Assembly (NCBI RefSeq): GCF_000425745.1
Contig: NZ_AUEA01000006.1
Location: forward strand, 186,001 to 250,000
Source: Pseudomonas cremoricolorata DSM 17059 = NBRC 16634
GTDB taxonomy: Bacteria; Pseudomonadota; Gammaproteobacteria; Pseudomonadales; Pseudomonadaceae
Length of the DNA stretch: 64,000 nucleotides
Direction of reading: 5' to 3'
Under the pieces are notes generated by a model that was not told the DNA's origin, did no database searches, and saw nothing but the letters and a program-made list of their open reading frames with translations. Position numbers and translations under genes: made by a program. Numbering within the stretch: position 1 is the stretch's first letter; every line of letters starts with the position of its first letter. Below, piece after piece: positions 19,230 to 27,958 of the stretch.

Positions 19230-19709
19230 TCAGATGTTCTCCAGCTCGGACCATTCTTCTTCGGTCATCATCTTGTCCAGCTCGACCAGAATCAGCAGTT
19301 CGCCGTTCTTGTTGCACACGCCCTGGATGAACTTGGCCGACTCGTCGTTGCCGACGTTCGGTGCGGTCTCGATCTCGGACTGGCGCAGGTAGACCACCTC
19401 GGCGACGCTGTCGACCAGAATGCCGACCACTTGCTTGTCGGCCTCGATGATCACGATGCGGGTGTTGTCGGTGACCTCGGTCGGCATCAGGCCAAAGCGC
19501 TGACGCGTGTCGATCACGGTGACCACATTGCCGCGCAGGTTGATGATGCCCAGCACGTAGCTGGGCGCACCCGGCACCGGCGCGATCTCGGTGTAGCGCA
19601 GCACCTCCTGCACCTGCATGACGTTGATGCCATAGGACTCATTGTCCAGGCGGAAGGTGACCCATTGCAGGATCGGGTCTTCGGAGCCCTGCGCAGACGA
19701 TTTTTTCAT
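19230..19709 (-). CDS. cheW: Chemotaxis coupling protein CheW
   Basis: A 159-residue CheW domain protein that links receptors to CheA in the array. Typical motifs are VTFRLDNESYGINVMQVQEV, GIINLRGNVVTVIDTRQRFG and the closing LLILVELDKMM. It lies downstream of parP after a gap of about 46 bases and upstream of the DUF2802 gene. Confidence 0.96.
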   Translation of the reverse strand: MKKSSAQGSEDPILQWVTFRLDNESYGINVMQVQEVLRYTEIAPVPGAPSYVLGIINLRGNVVTVIDTRQRFGLMPTEVTDNTRIVIIEADKQVVGILVDSVAEVVYLRQSEIETAPNVGNDESAKFIQGVCNKNGELLILVELDKMMTEEEWSELENI

Positions 19710-19755
19710 TCCCCTAACCCCTCGATGTCCGCCTCTGGCGGTGTGTACGGCTGTG

Positions 19756-20661
19756 TCATTGATGGTGAGCGTGCAGTTGCTTGACGGCGCCGCTGGCGAT
19801 CAACTCGGCCAGTTCGGCGACGTCGAGCAACGCGCACATGTGTTCGATCACGGTTCCGGCCAGCCAGGGGCGCTGTCCGCGCTGGCTGCGCCATTTGATT
19901 TCATCCGGGTCCAGACGCAGCGAGCGGCTGACCTGATGCACGGCCAGACCCCACTCGTAACCCTGTACCGAGATCACGTATTGCAGCCCCTGGCGGAAAT
20001 CGTCGCGGTAGCGATCGGGCATCACCCAACGGGCGGTGTCGAGCACCTTGAGGTTGCCGCCCTGGCAGGTAAGGATGCCGAGAAACCAGTCGGGCTGGCC
20101 GAACAGTGGCGTCAGGTCCTGGCCTGCCAGGGGATAGATCGAGCCAAGGCACACCAGCGGCACCGCCAGGGTAAGCCCGGCAACATCGAACAACAGGCAT
20201 TCGAACGGCTCCGCCGCCCAGGCCGGACGACCATTGCCCGGCACCGCCGGGGGTGGCGTGACGGCCGCCGGCAGGTGCACCTCGGCAAGCGCGGCGACCG
20301 GCGGCTTGTGCGTGACCTCTTCGACTTGCGCGGGCGGCGCGCACGCCTCGACCCGCTCTGGGCTCTCGACCAGTGCCAACGGCGCCTGGGGCATAGCCAG
20401 CAGCTCGGGCAGGCGGCTGGGCGCAGGCTCGGCGAATGGCCGCGCAGGCGCGGCAGCGGGCTCGGCGGCCTGGCGGTCGGCGTCGCGGCGCTGTTCTTCG
20501 CGCACCGCGGCGGCGAACTCATCACCCTCGCCGCTTTCGGGCGTGGCCGCCAACGGCGCGACGTCGTCATCGAACCCTTCGGTGGCATCCTGCAACAGAC
20601 CATCGAGGTAAGACTGCAACGCCAGTTGCGGCTTGCTGGTAATCGGGCGAATCGAACTCAT
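19756..20661 (-). CDS. parP: ParP-like chemotaxis array localisation protein (CheW-like domain)
   Basis: A 301-residue protein. The N-terminal half is Ala/Pro/Glu-rich and disordered; the C-terminal half (about 165-295) is a CheW-like domain (AWAAEPFECLLFDVAGLTLA, GSIYPLAGQDLTPLFGQPDW). The combination beside parC is that of ParP, which ties CheA arrays to the cell pole through ParC. The ATG at 20661 overlaps the parC stop by one base (TGATG); a GTG one codon earlier is possible. Confidence 0.85.
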   Translation of the reverse strand: MSSIRPITSKPQLALQSYLDGLLQDATEGFDDDVAPLAATPESGEGDEFAAAVREEQRRDADRQAAEPAAAPARPFAEPAPSRLPELLAMPQAPLALVESPERVEACAPPAQVEEVTHKPPVAALAEVHLPAAVTPPPAVPGNGRPAWAAEPFECLLFDVAGLTLAVPLVCLGSIYPLAGQDLTPLFGQPDWFLGILTCQGGNLKVLDTARWVMPDRYRDDFRQGLQYVISVQGYEWGLAVHQVSRSLRLDPDEIKWRSQRGQRPWLAGTVIEHMCALLDVAELAELIASGAVKQLHAHHQ

Positions 20662-21449
20662 CACGCCACCTGCAGTGCGTTGCGGTAGGTCAACAGGTGC
20701 TTGAGCAGCGCCCGGTAAGCGATCAGGCCACGGCTCTTGCCATCGTGCTGGCTGGGCGTGACGCCGGCACGGCTGGCATCACGCAGGCGCGTGTCGACGG
20801 GGATGTAACCCTGCCAGACGTGCTCGGGGTAACTGTCACGCAGCAGCTTCAAGGTGCCCAGTGACGCCTGGGTGCGACGGTCGAACAGGGTCGGCACGAT
20901 CTGGAATGGCAAGGGCTGCTTGCGCGAGCGGTTGATCATCGCCAGGGTGCTGATCATGCGCTCCAGGCCCTTGACCGCGAGGAACTCGGTCTGCACCGGC
21001 ACCACCAGCTGCTGGCTGGCAGCCAGCGCGTTGACCATCAGGACGCCGAGCAAGGGTGGGCTGTCGATCAGGGCAAAGTCGAAATCCTGCCACAGCTGCG
21101 CCAGACTCTTGGCGATCACCAGCCCAAGGCCACTCTGCCCCGGCGATTGCCGCTCCAGTACCGCCAGCGCGGTGCTCGAAGGCAGCAGCGAGATACGCTC
21201 ATCGCTGGTCGGCAGCAGCAGTTGCCCAGGCAGGCCATCGGGAACCGCGCCCTTGTGCAGGAACAGGTCGTAGCAACTGTGCTCGAGGGCGTCGGGGTTG
21301 TGCCCGAAATAGCTGGTCATCGAGCCGTGCGGGTCGAGGTCGACGACGACCACGCGCTTGCCCGCCTCGGCCAGCAACCCGGCCAGAGCGATGGTGGTGG
21401 TGGTCTTGCCGACCCCACCTTTTTGATTGGCGACTGCCCAGACTCTCAT
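20661..21449 (-). CDS. parC: ParC, ParA/MinD-type ATPase for polar localisation of chemotaxis arrays
   Basis: A 262-residue ParA-family ATPase with the deviant Walker A KGGVGKTT (residues 10-17), switch I DLDPHGS and Walker B LIDSPP. In Vibrio and Pseudomonas the ParA homologue between mot and cheW genes positions chemotaxis arrays at the flagellated pole. No partner parB or parS is visible, which argues against plasmid partition. The start at 21449 gives the family N-terminus MRVWAVANQKGG, with GGAGG about 12 bases upstream. Confidence 0.9.
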   Translation of the reverse strand: MRVWAVANQKGGVGKTTTTIALAGLLAEAGKRVVVVDLDPHGSMTSYFGHNPDALEHSCYDLFLHKGAVPDGLPGQLLLPTSDERISLLPSSTALAVLERQSPGQSGLGLVIAKSLAQLWQDFDFALIDSPPLLGVLMVNALAASQQLVVPVQTEFLAVKGLERMISTLAMINRSRKQPLPFQIVPTLFDRRTQASLGTLKLLRDSYPEHVWQGYIPVDTRLRDASRAGVTPSQHDGKSRGLIAYRALLKHLLTYRNALQVA

Positions 21450-21528
21450 CGTGCGCTGCTTCCTCCCGGGTTGGCAGAGCGCCAGGCCGGGATTGGTCCA
21501 TTGATTCGGTGACGAAGATTTGACGGCA

Positions 21529-22386
21529 TCAGGACTCTCCCGCCGTCGCTCGAGTGGCTGGTGCACTTTGTGTGCCAGCCCGGCGCAGGGCGGCATCAGG
21601 CGTGGCATTGGCCGCGCCGGTGGCGGTCAGGCTGCGACGCACTTCCAGGTTGCGGGAAATCACCAGCACCACGCGGCGATTCTGCGCACGGCCATCGGCG
21701 CTGTCGTTGCTGGCCACCGGCTGGTACTCGCCATAGCCGACCGAGGCCATGCGCCCGGGGTCGATGCCGTTGAGCGCCAGCAGGCGCACGATGCTCGCCG
21801 CACGCGCCGAAGACAGCTCCCAGTTGGTCGGGTACTGCGCGGTGCGGATCGGCTGGTTGTCGGTGAAGCCTTCGACGTGAATCGGGTTGGCGAACGGTTT
21901 GAGGATGCCGGCCACCCGGTCGATGATGGAAAACGCCGCGTCGCTGGGCATGGCATCGCCACTGCCGAACAGCAACGACGAATTGAGCTCGATCTCGATC
22001 CACAGCTCGTTGCCGCGCACGGTCATCTGCCTGGAGGCGATCAGGTCGCCGAACGCGGCGTTGACGTCGTCGCTGATGGTCTTGAGCGCGTCACTGGGGG
22101 TTTGCCCAAGGCCTGCGTCGTCCTGCTCGCTGTCCTTGATCAGGGGCTGCGCCGGACGCACGCTGAGCGGCCGCTCGTCGCCGATGGGAATGGCGCGCAG
22201 GCTGCGTTCCGGGTCGTTGAACACCCCCAGTAGCGCTTGCGAAACGACCTTGTACTTGCCCTCGTTGATCGAAGAAATCGAATACATCACCACGAAGAAG
22301 GCGAACAGCAAGGTAATGAAGTCGGCATACGACACCAGCCAGCGTTCATGATTTTCAGGCTCTTCCAGGGGGCGACGACGACGCAT
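21529..22386 (-). CDS. motD: Flagellar stator protein MotD (MotB family)
   Basis: A 285-residue stator subunit with a short basic N-terminus, one membrane helix (DFITLLFAFFVVMYSISSI) that holds the conserved proton-binding Asp in SYADF, and a C-terminal OmpA-like peptidoglycan-binding domain (VEGFTDNQPI, NWELSSARAASIVRLL). MotC/MotD is the second stator set of Pseudomonas polar flagella. It begins a few bases after motC. Confidence 0.95.
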   Translation of the reverse strand: MRRRRPLEEPENHERWLVSYADFITLLFAFFVVMYSISSINEGKYKVVSQALLGVFNDPERSLRAIPIGDERPLSVRPAQPLIKDSEQDDAGLGQTPSDALKTISDDVNAAFGDLIASRQMTVRGNELWIEIELNSSLLFGSGDAMPSDAAFSIIDRVAGILKPFANPIHVEGFTDNQPIRTAQYPTNWELSSARAASIVRLLALNGIDPGRMASVGYGEYQPVASNDSADGRAQNRRVVLVISRNLEVRRSLTATGAANATPDAALRRAGTQSAPATRATAGES

Positions 22387-22389
22387 GGT

Positions 22390-23130
22390 CTACTCCATGA
22401 AGCCTTGCAGCTTCAGCTCGATGGAGCGCGGGTTTTCGCCCTCGGCGATCGACAGCAGGCCTTCGAGGAGCATCTCGCGGTAGCGCGACTGGCGCATGAC
22501 GATGGCCTTGAGCTTGTTGGCAACCGGCAGCAGCACTAGGTTGGCACTGGCCACGCCGTAGATGGTGGCGACGAAGGCCACGGCAATGCCGCTACCCAGT
22601 TGCGCCGGATCGGCCAGGTTGCCCATGACATGGATCAGCCCCATCACGGCACCGATGATGCCGATGGTCGGCGCATAGCCGCCCATGCACTCGAACACCT
22701 TCGCTGCCTGAATATCGCGGCTTTCCTGGGTGATGAAATCCACCTCCAGAATACTGCGCACCGCCTCGGGCTCGGCGCCGTCGACCAGCAATTGCAGGCC
22801 CTTGCGCGCGTACGGGTCAGGCTCGAGATCCGCCACCCCTTCCAGGCCCAGCAGGCCCTCCTTGCGCGCGGTCAGGCTCCAGTTCACCACCCGGTCGATG
22901 CCACCGGCCAGGTCGACCTTGGGCGGGAACAGAATCCAGCGCAGGATGTACAGCGCCCGCTTGAACGCCGGCAGCGGCGATTGCAGCAACGCCGCCGCCA
23001 GGGTTCCGCCCAGTACGATCAGTGCCGCCGAGCCGTTGATCAGCGCGCCGGCATGCCCGCCCTCGAGGAAATTGCCGCCGACGATGGCTACGAAAGCCAG
23101 GATCAGACCGATCAGGCTGAGCACATCCAT
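22390..23130 (-). CDS. motC: Flagellar stator protein MotC (MotA family)
   Basis: A 246-residue proton-channel stator subunit with four membrane segments and the MotA signature region (GGYAPTIGIIGAVMGLIHVM). The cytoplasmic loop between segments 2 and 3 carries the charged residues that act on FliG. The ATG overlaps the cheB stop by one base (TGATG). Confidence 0.95.
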   Translation of the reverse strand: MDVLSLIGLILAFVAIVGGNFLEGGHAGALINGSAALIVLGGTLAAALLQSPLPAFKRALYILRWILFPPKVDLAGGIDRVVNWSLTARKEGLLGLEGVADLEPDPYARKGLQLLVDGAEPEAVRSILEVDFITQESRDIQAAKVFECMGGYAPTIGIIGAVMGLIHVMGNLADPAQLGSGIAVAFVATIYGVASANLVLLPVANKLKAIVMRQSRYREMLLEGLLSIAEGENPRSIELKLQGFME

Positions 23131-24269
23131 CAGATGCAGGCCTCGACCAGGTGCCGGCCGATTTCATCGAGGCTGTACACCGCATCGGCCAGATTGGCCT
23201 TGGCGATCGCCATGGGCATGCCATAGATCACGCAACTGGCTTCATCCTGCGCCCACACCGTGCTGCCGGCCTGCTTGAGCAGGCGCGCGCCTTCGCGGCC
23301 GTCGGCGCCCATGCCGGTCAGCACCACGGCCAGCACCTTGTCGCTGTAGGACTTGGCCGCAGAACCGAAGGTGATGTCCACGCAGGGCTTGTAGTTGAGG
23401 CGCTCATCGCCAGGCAGAATCTTCACCGTTCCGCGTCCGTCGACCATCATCTGCTTGCCACCGGGGGCCAGCAGCGCCAGGCCCGGGCGCAGCACGTCGC
23501 CATCTTCGGCTTCCTTGACGCTGATGCGGCAGAGTTTGTCGAGGCGTTCGGCGAAGGCCTTGGTAAAGGCCGCAGGCATGTGCTGGATCAACACGATCGG
23601 TGCCGGGAAGCCGGCCGGCAATTGCGTCAGCACCCGCTGCAGCGCTACCGGCCCGCCGGTCGAGGTGCCGATGGCGACCAGCTTGTAGGCCTTGCGCCGC
23701 GGCGCCGGGCTGCTGGCCGACGGTGCATGCGCGGCGGCAGGGGCGCGGCTGGCAATGCTTGCACGCGGGCTGCTGTGGCTGGGCTGCGGGGTGACGCTGG
23801 GCGTCGGGGAGGCCGCTGCGGCAGCAGGCGCCGGAGCGACTGCCGGGGCGCTGTAGCTACCGAAGCGGCGGTTGCTGCGCGCCAGGGTGTGCACCTTCTC
23901 GCAGAGCATCTGGCGGACTTTGTCCGGGTTGCGCGAGATGTCCTCGAAGTTCTTCGGCAGGTAGTCCACGGCACCGGCGTCGAGGGCGTCGAGGGTGACC
24001 CGCGCGCCTTCATGGGTAAGCGAGGAGAACATCAGTACCGGGGTCGGGCAGCGCTGCATGATGTGCCGCACCGCAGTGATGCCATCCATCATGGGCATTT
24101 CGTAATCCATGGTGATGACATCAGGCTTGAGCGCCAGCGCCTGGTCGATCGCTTCCTTGCCGTTGGTCGCGGTGCCGACGACGGTGATCGTCGGGTCGCC
24201 CGAGAGGATTTCCGAGACGCGGCGGCGGAAGAAACCCGAATCATCCACCACCAGGACCTTGACTGCCAT
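23130..24269 (-). CDS. cheB: Chemotaxis methylesterase/deamidase CheB
   Basis: A 379-residue protein. The receiver domain is at residues 1-125 (VVDDSGF, phospho-Asp55 in TMDYEMP). An Ala/Pro/Ser-rich linker spans about 140-195. The methylesterase domain carries the catalytic Ser in IGTSTGGP, His in LIQHMP and Asp in TGMGADG. It removes receptor methyl groups during adaptation. The ATG at 24269 is preferred for its GGAG 7 bases upstream; an in-frame start two codons earlier has no such site. Confidence 0.96.
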   Translation of the reverse strand: MAVKVLVVDDSGFFRRRVSEILSGDPTITVVGTATNGKEAIDQALALKPDVITMDYEMPMMDGITAVRHIMQRCPTPVLMFSSLTHEGARVTLDALDAGAVDYLPKNFEDISRNPDKVRQMLCEKVHTLARSNRRFGSYSAPAVAPAPAAAAASPTPSVTPQPSHSSPRASIASRAPAAAHAPSASSPAPRRKAYKLVAIGTSTGGPVALQRVLTQLPAGFPAPIVLIQHMPAAFTKAFAERLDKLCRISVKEAEDGDVLRPGLALLAPGGKQMMVDGRGTVKILPGDERLNYKPCVDITFGSAAKSYSDKVLAVVLTGMGADGREGARLLKQAGSTVWAQDEASCVIYGMPMAIAKANLADAVYSLDEIGRHLVEACI

Positions 24270-24282
24270 AAACACTCCGTTA

Positions 24283-24310
24283 GGCGGCGCGCCGTCGAGG
24301 GTGCGCCGCC
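24283..24310 (-). other. Intercistronic stem-loop between cheA and cheB
   Basis: GGCGGCGC (24283-24290) pairs with GCGCCGCC (24303-24310) around a 12-base loop in the 45-base cheA-cheB gap. No U tract follows, so it may affect mRNA processing or the expression ratio rather than end transcription. Confidence 0.4.
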
Positions 24311-24314
24311 GAAA

Positions 24315-26582
24315 TCAAATACGCCGTGCTGCGTAACGCTTGAGCATGCTCGGCACATCGAGGATCAGCGCGATGCGCCCGTCACCGGTGATGGTGGCTC
24401 CCGACATGCCTGGCGTGCCCTGCAACATCTTGCCCAGCGGCTTGATTACCACCTCTTCCTGGCCGACCAGTTGATCGACGACAAAGCCGATCCGTTGGGT
24501 GCCGACCGAGAGGATCACCACATGGCCTTCTGGCTGTTCCTCGTGGGCCTGACCCTGTACCAGCCAGCGCTTGAGGTAGAACAGCGGCAGCGCCTTGTCG
24601 CGCACGATCACCACTTCCTGACCGTCGACCACGTTGGTGCGCGACAGGTCGAGGTGGAAGATCTCGTTGACGTTGACCAGCGGGAAAGCGAACGCCTGGT
24701 TGCCGAGCATGACCATCAGCGTCGGCATGATCGCCAGAGTCAGCGGCACCTTGATGACGATCTTCGAACCCTGGCCCTTGGCCGAGAAGATGTTGATCGA
24801 GCCGTTGAGCTGGGAAATCTTGGTCTTGACCACGTCCATGCCCACGCCACGGCCCGAGACGTCGGAAATTTCGGTCTTGGTCGAGAAGCCTGGAGCGAAG
24901 ATCAGGTTGTAGCAGTCGGTTTCGCTCAGGCGGTCGGCGGCGTCCTTGTCCATCAGGCCCTTTTCCACGGCCTTGGCGCGCAGCACGTTAGGGTCCATGC
25001 CTTTGCCATCATCAGAGATCGACAGCAGGATGTGGTCGCCCTCCTGCTCGGCCGACAGCACCACCCGCCCGGTGCGCACCTTGCCGGAGGCTTCGCGCTC
25101 TTCGGGCATTTCGATGCCATGGTCGACGGCGTTGCGCACCAAGTGCACCAGCGGGTCGGCCAGAGCCTCGACGAGGTTCTTGTCGAGGTCGGTTTCTTCG
25201 CCGACCAGCTCCAGGTTGATGTCTTTCTTCAACTGCCGGGCAAGGTCGCGAACCAGCCGCGGGAAGCGCCCGAAGACCTTCTTGATCGGCTGCATGCGGG
25301 TTTTCATCACCGCGGTCTGCAGGTCGGCGGTGACCACATCGAGGTTGGACACCGCCTTGGACATGGCCTCATCGCCGCTGTTCAGGCCCAGGCGCACCAG
25401 GCGGTTACGCACCAGCACCAGCTCGCCGACCATGTTCATGATCTCGTCGAGCCGCGCGGTGTCGACGCGCACGGTGGTTTCCGCTTCGCTGGCGGGTTTT
25501 TCCGCCGGTGCAGCAGCGCTGCGCGCGGCAGGTGCAGAGCTGCGCGCAGGTGCGGGCGCAGGCTTGGCCGCGGCAGGCGCGGCAGCAGCCGGTGCGCTGG
25601 CGGCCGCCGCGACCGGCGCTGGGCTCGATGCGGCCGAGAACTGGCCTTTGCCGTGCAACTGATCGAGCAGCGCTTCGAATTCATGCTCGGTGATGTGCGC
25701 ATCGCTCGCACCCGCGGTGGCCGGTGCGGGCGCGTCGACGGACGCAGCGCTGGCGTTCGGCGCCGCGCTCACGCCCGGCAGCGCATCGGCGGCGAAAGTG
25801 CCCTTGCCGTGCAGCTGGTCGAGCAGTGCTTCGAATTCATCGTCGGTGATGTCATCGCTGGCCGGGGCCGCTGCCGGTGCTTCGGGCGCTGCGGCAACGG
25901 TCTGCGCCGAGAACTGGCCCTTGCCATGCAGTTGGTCGAGCAACGATTCGAACTCGGCATCGGTGATCTCGTCACCCTCGCCAGCGACCGGCGCGGCGAG
26001 CGGTGCAGCAGGCGCCTGCTGGGCCGCAGCGGCTTCGGCTTTCACCGCATCCAGCGAGTCGAGCAATTGCTCGAATTCATCGTCGGTGATGTCTGCGTCT
26101 GTCGCGCTCGCCTCGGCAGGCGCTGGCGCCACCGGCTCAGGGGCAGGCACAGGCTCAGCCGCAACCGGCACGGGCGCAGGAGCTTGGGCGCCGGCAGGTT
26201 CGGCCAGGCGCGACAAGGCAGCGAGTAATTCCGGCGTCGCCGGGGTGACTTCGCTGCGTTCGCGGACTTGGCCGAACATGCTGTTGACCGTGTCCAGCGC
26301 CTCCAGGACCACGTCCATCAGCTCCGAATCCACGCGGCGTTCGCCCTTGCGCAGAATGTCGAACACGTTCTCGGCGATGTGACAACACTCCACCAGCTCA
26401 TTGAGCTGAAGGAAGCCGGCGCCCCCCTTTACCGTGTGAAACCCGCGAAAGATCGCATTGAGCAGGTCCGCGTCGTCGGGTCGGCTTTCCAGCTCGACCA
26501 GCTGCTCGGACAACAGCTCGAGAATTTCGCCGGCTTCTACCAGGAAATCCTGGAGGATTTCTTCATCGGCGCCGAAGCTCAT
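24315..26582 (-). CDS. cheA: Chemotaxis histidine kinase CheA
   Basis: A 755-residue kinase. The P1 HPt domain has phospho-His49 (FRGFHTVKGGAGFLQL). A long linker spans about 110-365. P3 dimerisation follows from about 370, then P4 HATPase (LVHLVRNAVDHGIE, SDDGKGMDP, GRGVGMDVVK) and P5 CheW-like (FPLVNVNEIFHLDL). The linker has no ordinary P2 CheY-binding domain. It instead contains four copies of an acidic motif related to ITDDEFEALLDQLHGKG, separated by Ala/Pro-rich spacers. The gene is upstream of cheB and 12 bases downstream of cheZ. Confidence 0.96.
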   Translation of the reverse strand: MSFGADEEILQDFLVEAGEILELLSEQLVELESRPDDADLLNAIFRGFHTVKGGAGFLQLNELVECCHIAENVFDILRKGERRVDSELMDVVLEALDTVNSMFGQVRERSEVTPATPELLAALSRLAEPAGAQAPAPVPVAAEPVPAPEPVAPAPAEASATDADITDDEFEQLLDSLDAVKAEAAAAQQAPAAPLAAPVAGEGDEITDAEFESLLDQLHGKGQFSAQTVAAAPEAPAAAPASDDITDDEFEALLDQLHGKGTFAADALPGVSAAPNASAASVDAPAPATAGASDAHITEHEFEALLDQLHGKGQFSAASSPAPVAAAASAPAAAAPAAAKPAPAPARSSAPAARSAAAPAEKPASEAETTVRVDTARLDEIMNMVGELVLVRNRLVRLGLNSGDEAMSKAVSNLDVVTADLQTAVMKTRMQPIKKVFGRFPRLVRDLARQLKKDINLELVGEETDLDKNLVEALADPLVHLVRNAVDHGIEMPEEREASGKVRTGRVVLSAEQEGDHILLSISDDGKGMDPNVLRAKAVEKGLMDKDAADRLSETDCYNLIFAPGFSTKTEISDVSGRGVGMDVVKTKISQLNGSINIFSAKGQGSKIVIKVPLTLAIMPTLMVMLGNQAFAFPLVNVNEIFHLDLSRTNVVDGQEVVIVRDKALPLFYLKRWLVQGQAHEEQPEGHVVILSVGTQRIGFVVDQLVGQEEVVIKPLGKMLQGTPGMSGATITGDGRIALILDVPSMLKRYAARRI
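25638..26093 (-). repeat. Four-fold repeat encoding ITDDEFE-LLDQLHGKG motifs in the CheA linker
   Basis: Residues 164-177, 205-224, 244-263 and 296-315 of CheA repeat the same acidic-amphipathic motif. The first copy is partial (LLDSLDAV instead of LLDQLHGKG). The spacers are Ala/Pro-rich and differ in length and sequence. The conserved motif against free spacers suggests docking sites. Confidence 0.85.
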
Positions 26583-26594
26583 TGAACGTGCTCC

Positions 26595-27383
26595 TTAAAA
26601 ACCAAGGCTAGATAGCAAATCGTCTACATCGTCCTGACCGGACACGACGTCCTCACGCTTATCGGCATGAATCTGCGGACCTTCACCTCGGGCGGGATGT
26701 TTTTCATGATCTTTTTCATCGCGCAGCTGCTGATGGTCATGTTCGATGCCGGCGAAGCGATCGACCTGACTGGCCATCAACACCAATTTGAGCAGGTTGC
26801 TCTCGACTTCGGTCACCAGCGCGGTGACGCGTTTGATCACCTGACCGGTCAGGTCCTGGAAGTCCTGGGCCAGCAGAATGTCGTTGAGGTGGCCGGAAAC
26901 CTTGCGATTGCCTTCGGCGCTGTGCGTCAGAAAACCGTCGACGCGCTTGGCCAAGTCACGGAACTCGCTGGCCGAGACTTCCTTGCGCATGAAACGCTGC
27001 CAGTCGCTGCTCAGCGCCTTGGCTTCTTCTGACAGACCGTTGAGCACCGGGGTGCTTTCCTCGACCAGGTCCATGGTGCGGTTGGCCGCGTTTTCCGTCA
27101 GCTTGACCACGTAGCTCAGACGCTCGGTGGCGTCGGTGATCTGCGACACTTCCTCGGCCTGCGGCATGCGCGGGTCGATCTGGAAACTGACGATGGCGCT
27201 GTGCAGCTCGCGGGTCAGCTTGCCGACCTCGTGGTACAGGCCGCGGTCGCGGGTCTGGTTGAGCTGGTGAATCAGCTGCACGGCGTCGCCGAAATGGCCA
27301 CGCTCGAGGCTGTCGACCAGTTCACGGGCATGTTTTTTCAGGGTGCCTTCGAACTCACCCAGAGAGGTATCGATAGATTGCAT
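26595..27383 (-). CDS. cheZ: CheY-P phosphatase CheZ
   Basis: A 262-residue helical protein with the CheZ catalytic region AQDFQDLTGQVIKRV, whose Gln/Asp help hydrolyse CheY phosphate, and the C-terminal CheY-binding tail VDDLLSSLGF. The ATG at 27383 with GGAGG close upstream decides the start, although the frame is open for 8 more codons. It sits 16 bases after cheY. Confidence 0.95.
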   Translation of the reverse strand: MQSIDTSLGEFEGTLKKHARELVDSLERGHFGDAVQLIHQLNQTRDRGLYHEVGKLTRELHSAIVSFQIDPRMPQAEEVSQITDATERLSYVVKLTENAANRTMDLVEESTPVLNGLSEEAKALSSDWQRFMRKEVSASEFRDLAKRVDGFLTHSAEGNRKVSGHLNDILLAQDFQDLTGQVIKRVTALVTEVESNLLKLVLMASQVDRFAGIEHDHQQLRDEKDHEKHPARGEGPQIHADKREDVVSGQDDVDDLLSSLGF

Positions 27384-27399
27384 TGCGCCCTCCGGCGAC

Positions 27400-27774
27400 T
27401 CAGCCATTCACGCGCTCGAAGATCTTCTCGATCTTTTCTTTCAGCACTTGGGCGGTGAAAGGCTTGACCACATAGCCGTTCACCCCGGCCTGGGCCGCTT
27501 CGATGATCTGGTCGCGCTTGGCTTCGGCGGTGACCATCAGTACCGGCAGACTTTTCAGGCGCTCGTCGGCGCGCACCTTGCGCAGCAGGTCGATGCCGGA
27601 CATGCCCGGCATGTTCCAGTCGGTCACCAGGAAGTCGTAGTGACCCTTCTCGAGCATCGGCAGCGCCGTGGTGCCATCGTCGGCCTCATCGGTGTTGGTA
27701 AAGCCCAGATCGCGCAGCAGGTTCTTGATGATCCGCCGCATCGTCGAGAAATCGTCAACGATGAGGATTTTCAT
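27400..27774 (-). CDS. cheY: Chemotaxis response regulator CheY
   Basis: A 124-residue single receiver domain. The acidic pair is Asp8-Asp9, the phospho-acceptor is Asp53 (LVTDWNMPG), and the Thr and Lys are in MVTAEAK and VVKPF. It binds FliM to change rotation. The ATG at 27774 gives the usual family length. However, the GGAG lies about 20 bases upstream of it and only 8 bases upstream of an in-frame TTG at 27786, so a four-residue longer product (MNKD extension) is possible. Confidence 0.95.
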   Translation of the reverse strand: MKILIVDDFSTMRRIIKNLLRDLGFTNTDEADDGTTALPMLEKGHYDFLVTDWNMPGMSGIDLLRKVRADERLKSLPVLMVTAEAKRDQIIEAAQAGVNGYVVKPFTAQVLKEKIEKIFERVNG

Positions 27775-27812
27775 GTCTTTGTTCAATTAACCATCTCCAA
27801 ACAGTCTTATCA

Positions 27813-27832
27813 CGCGCTCGGCGCCGAGCGCG
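27813..27832 (-). repeat. 20-base perfect palindrome in the cheY leader
   Basis: CGCGCTCGGCGCCGAGCGCG is self-complementary and can form a 10-bp hairpin or an operator. It lies 39 bases upstream of the cheY ATG. No U tract follows on the coding strand. Confidence 0.6.
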
Positions 27833-27844
27833 CCCCTAAATATC

Positions 27845-27958
27845 AGCGGCAAGTTGTGAGCGGCAAGCGCCAAGCTGACAGGTGTCGCCTGAACTGCAGG
27901 GTGTCACAGGGGCTACGCGGTACGCTCACTTGTAGCTTGCGGCTTACAGCTTGTCGCT
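27845..27958 (-). repeat. Long imperfect inverted repeat between fliA and cheY (REP-like)
   Basis: Arms 27845-27872 and 27931-27958 are about 28 bases each and largely complementary, with roughly 58 bases between them. They are built from GCGGCAAG/AGCTTGCGGCTTACAGC-type words common in Pseudomonas intergenic repeats. One arm overlaps the fliA stop codon. It could form a stable stem that separates fliA from the chemotaxis genes at RNA level. Confidence 0.6.

Noticed and set aside
20661..21449. ParA-family ATPase considered as a chromosome or plasmid partition gene
   Set aside because: No parB or parS nearby. It lies between motD and parP/cheW, which is the chemotaxis-array localisation context.
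23151..26228. A 1025-codon plus-strand open frame opposite cheB and cheA
   Set aside because: The minus-strand cheB and cheA are certain. The plus frame has His/Gln/Arg-rich composition without domains, an artefact of high G+C. The same applies to long antisense frames opposite ccmF (6478-8508), flhF/fleN (29064-31094), flhA (30977-33277), flgL (57263-58942), flgK (58950-60407) and flgI/flgH (62217-63911).
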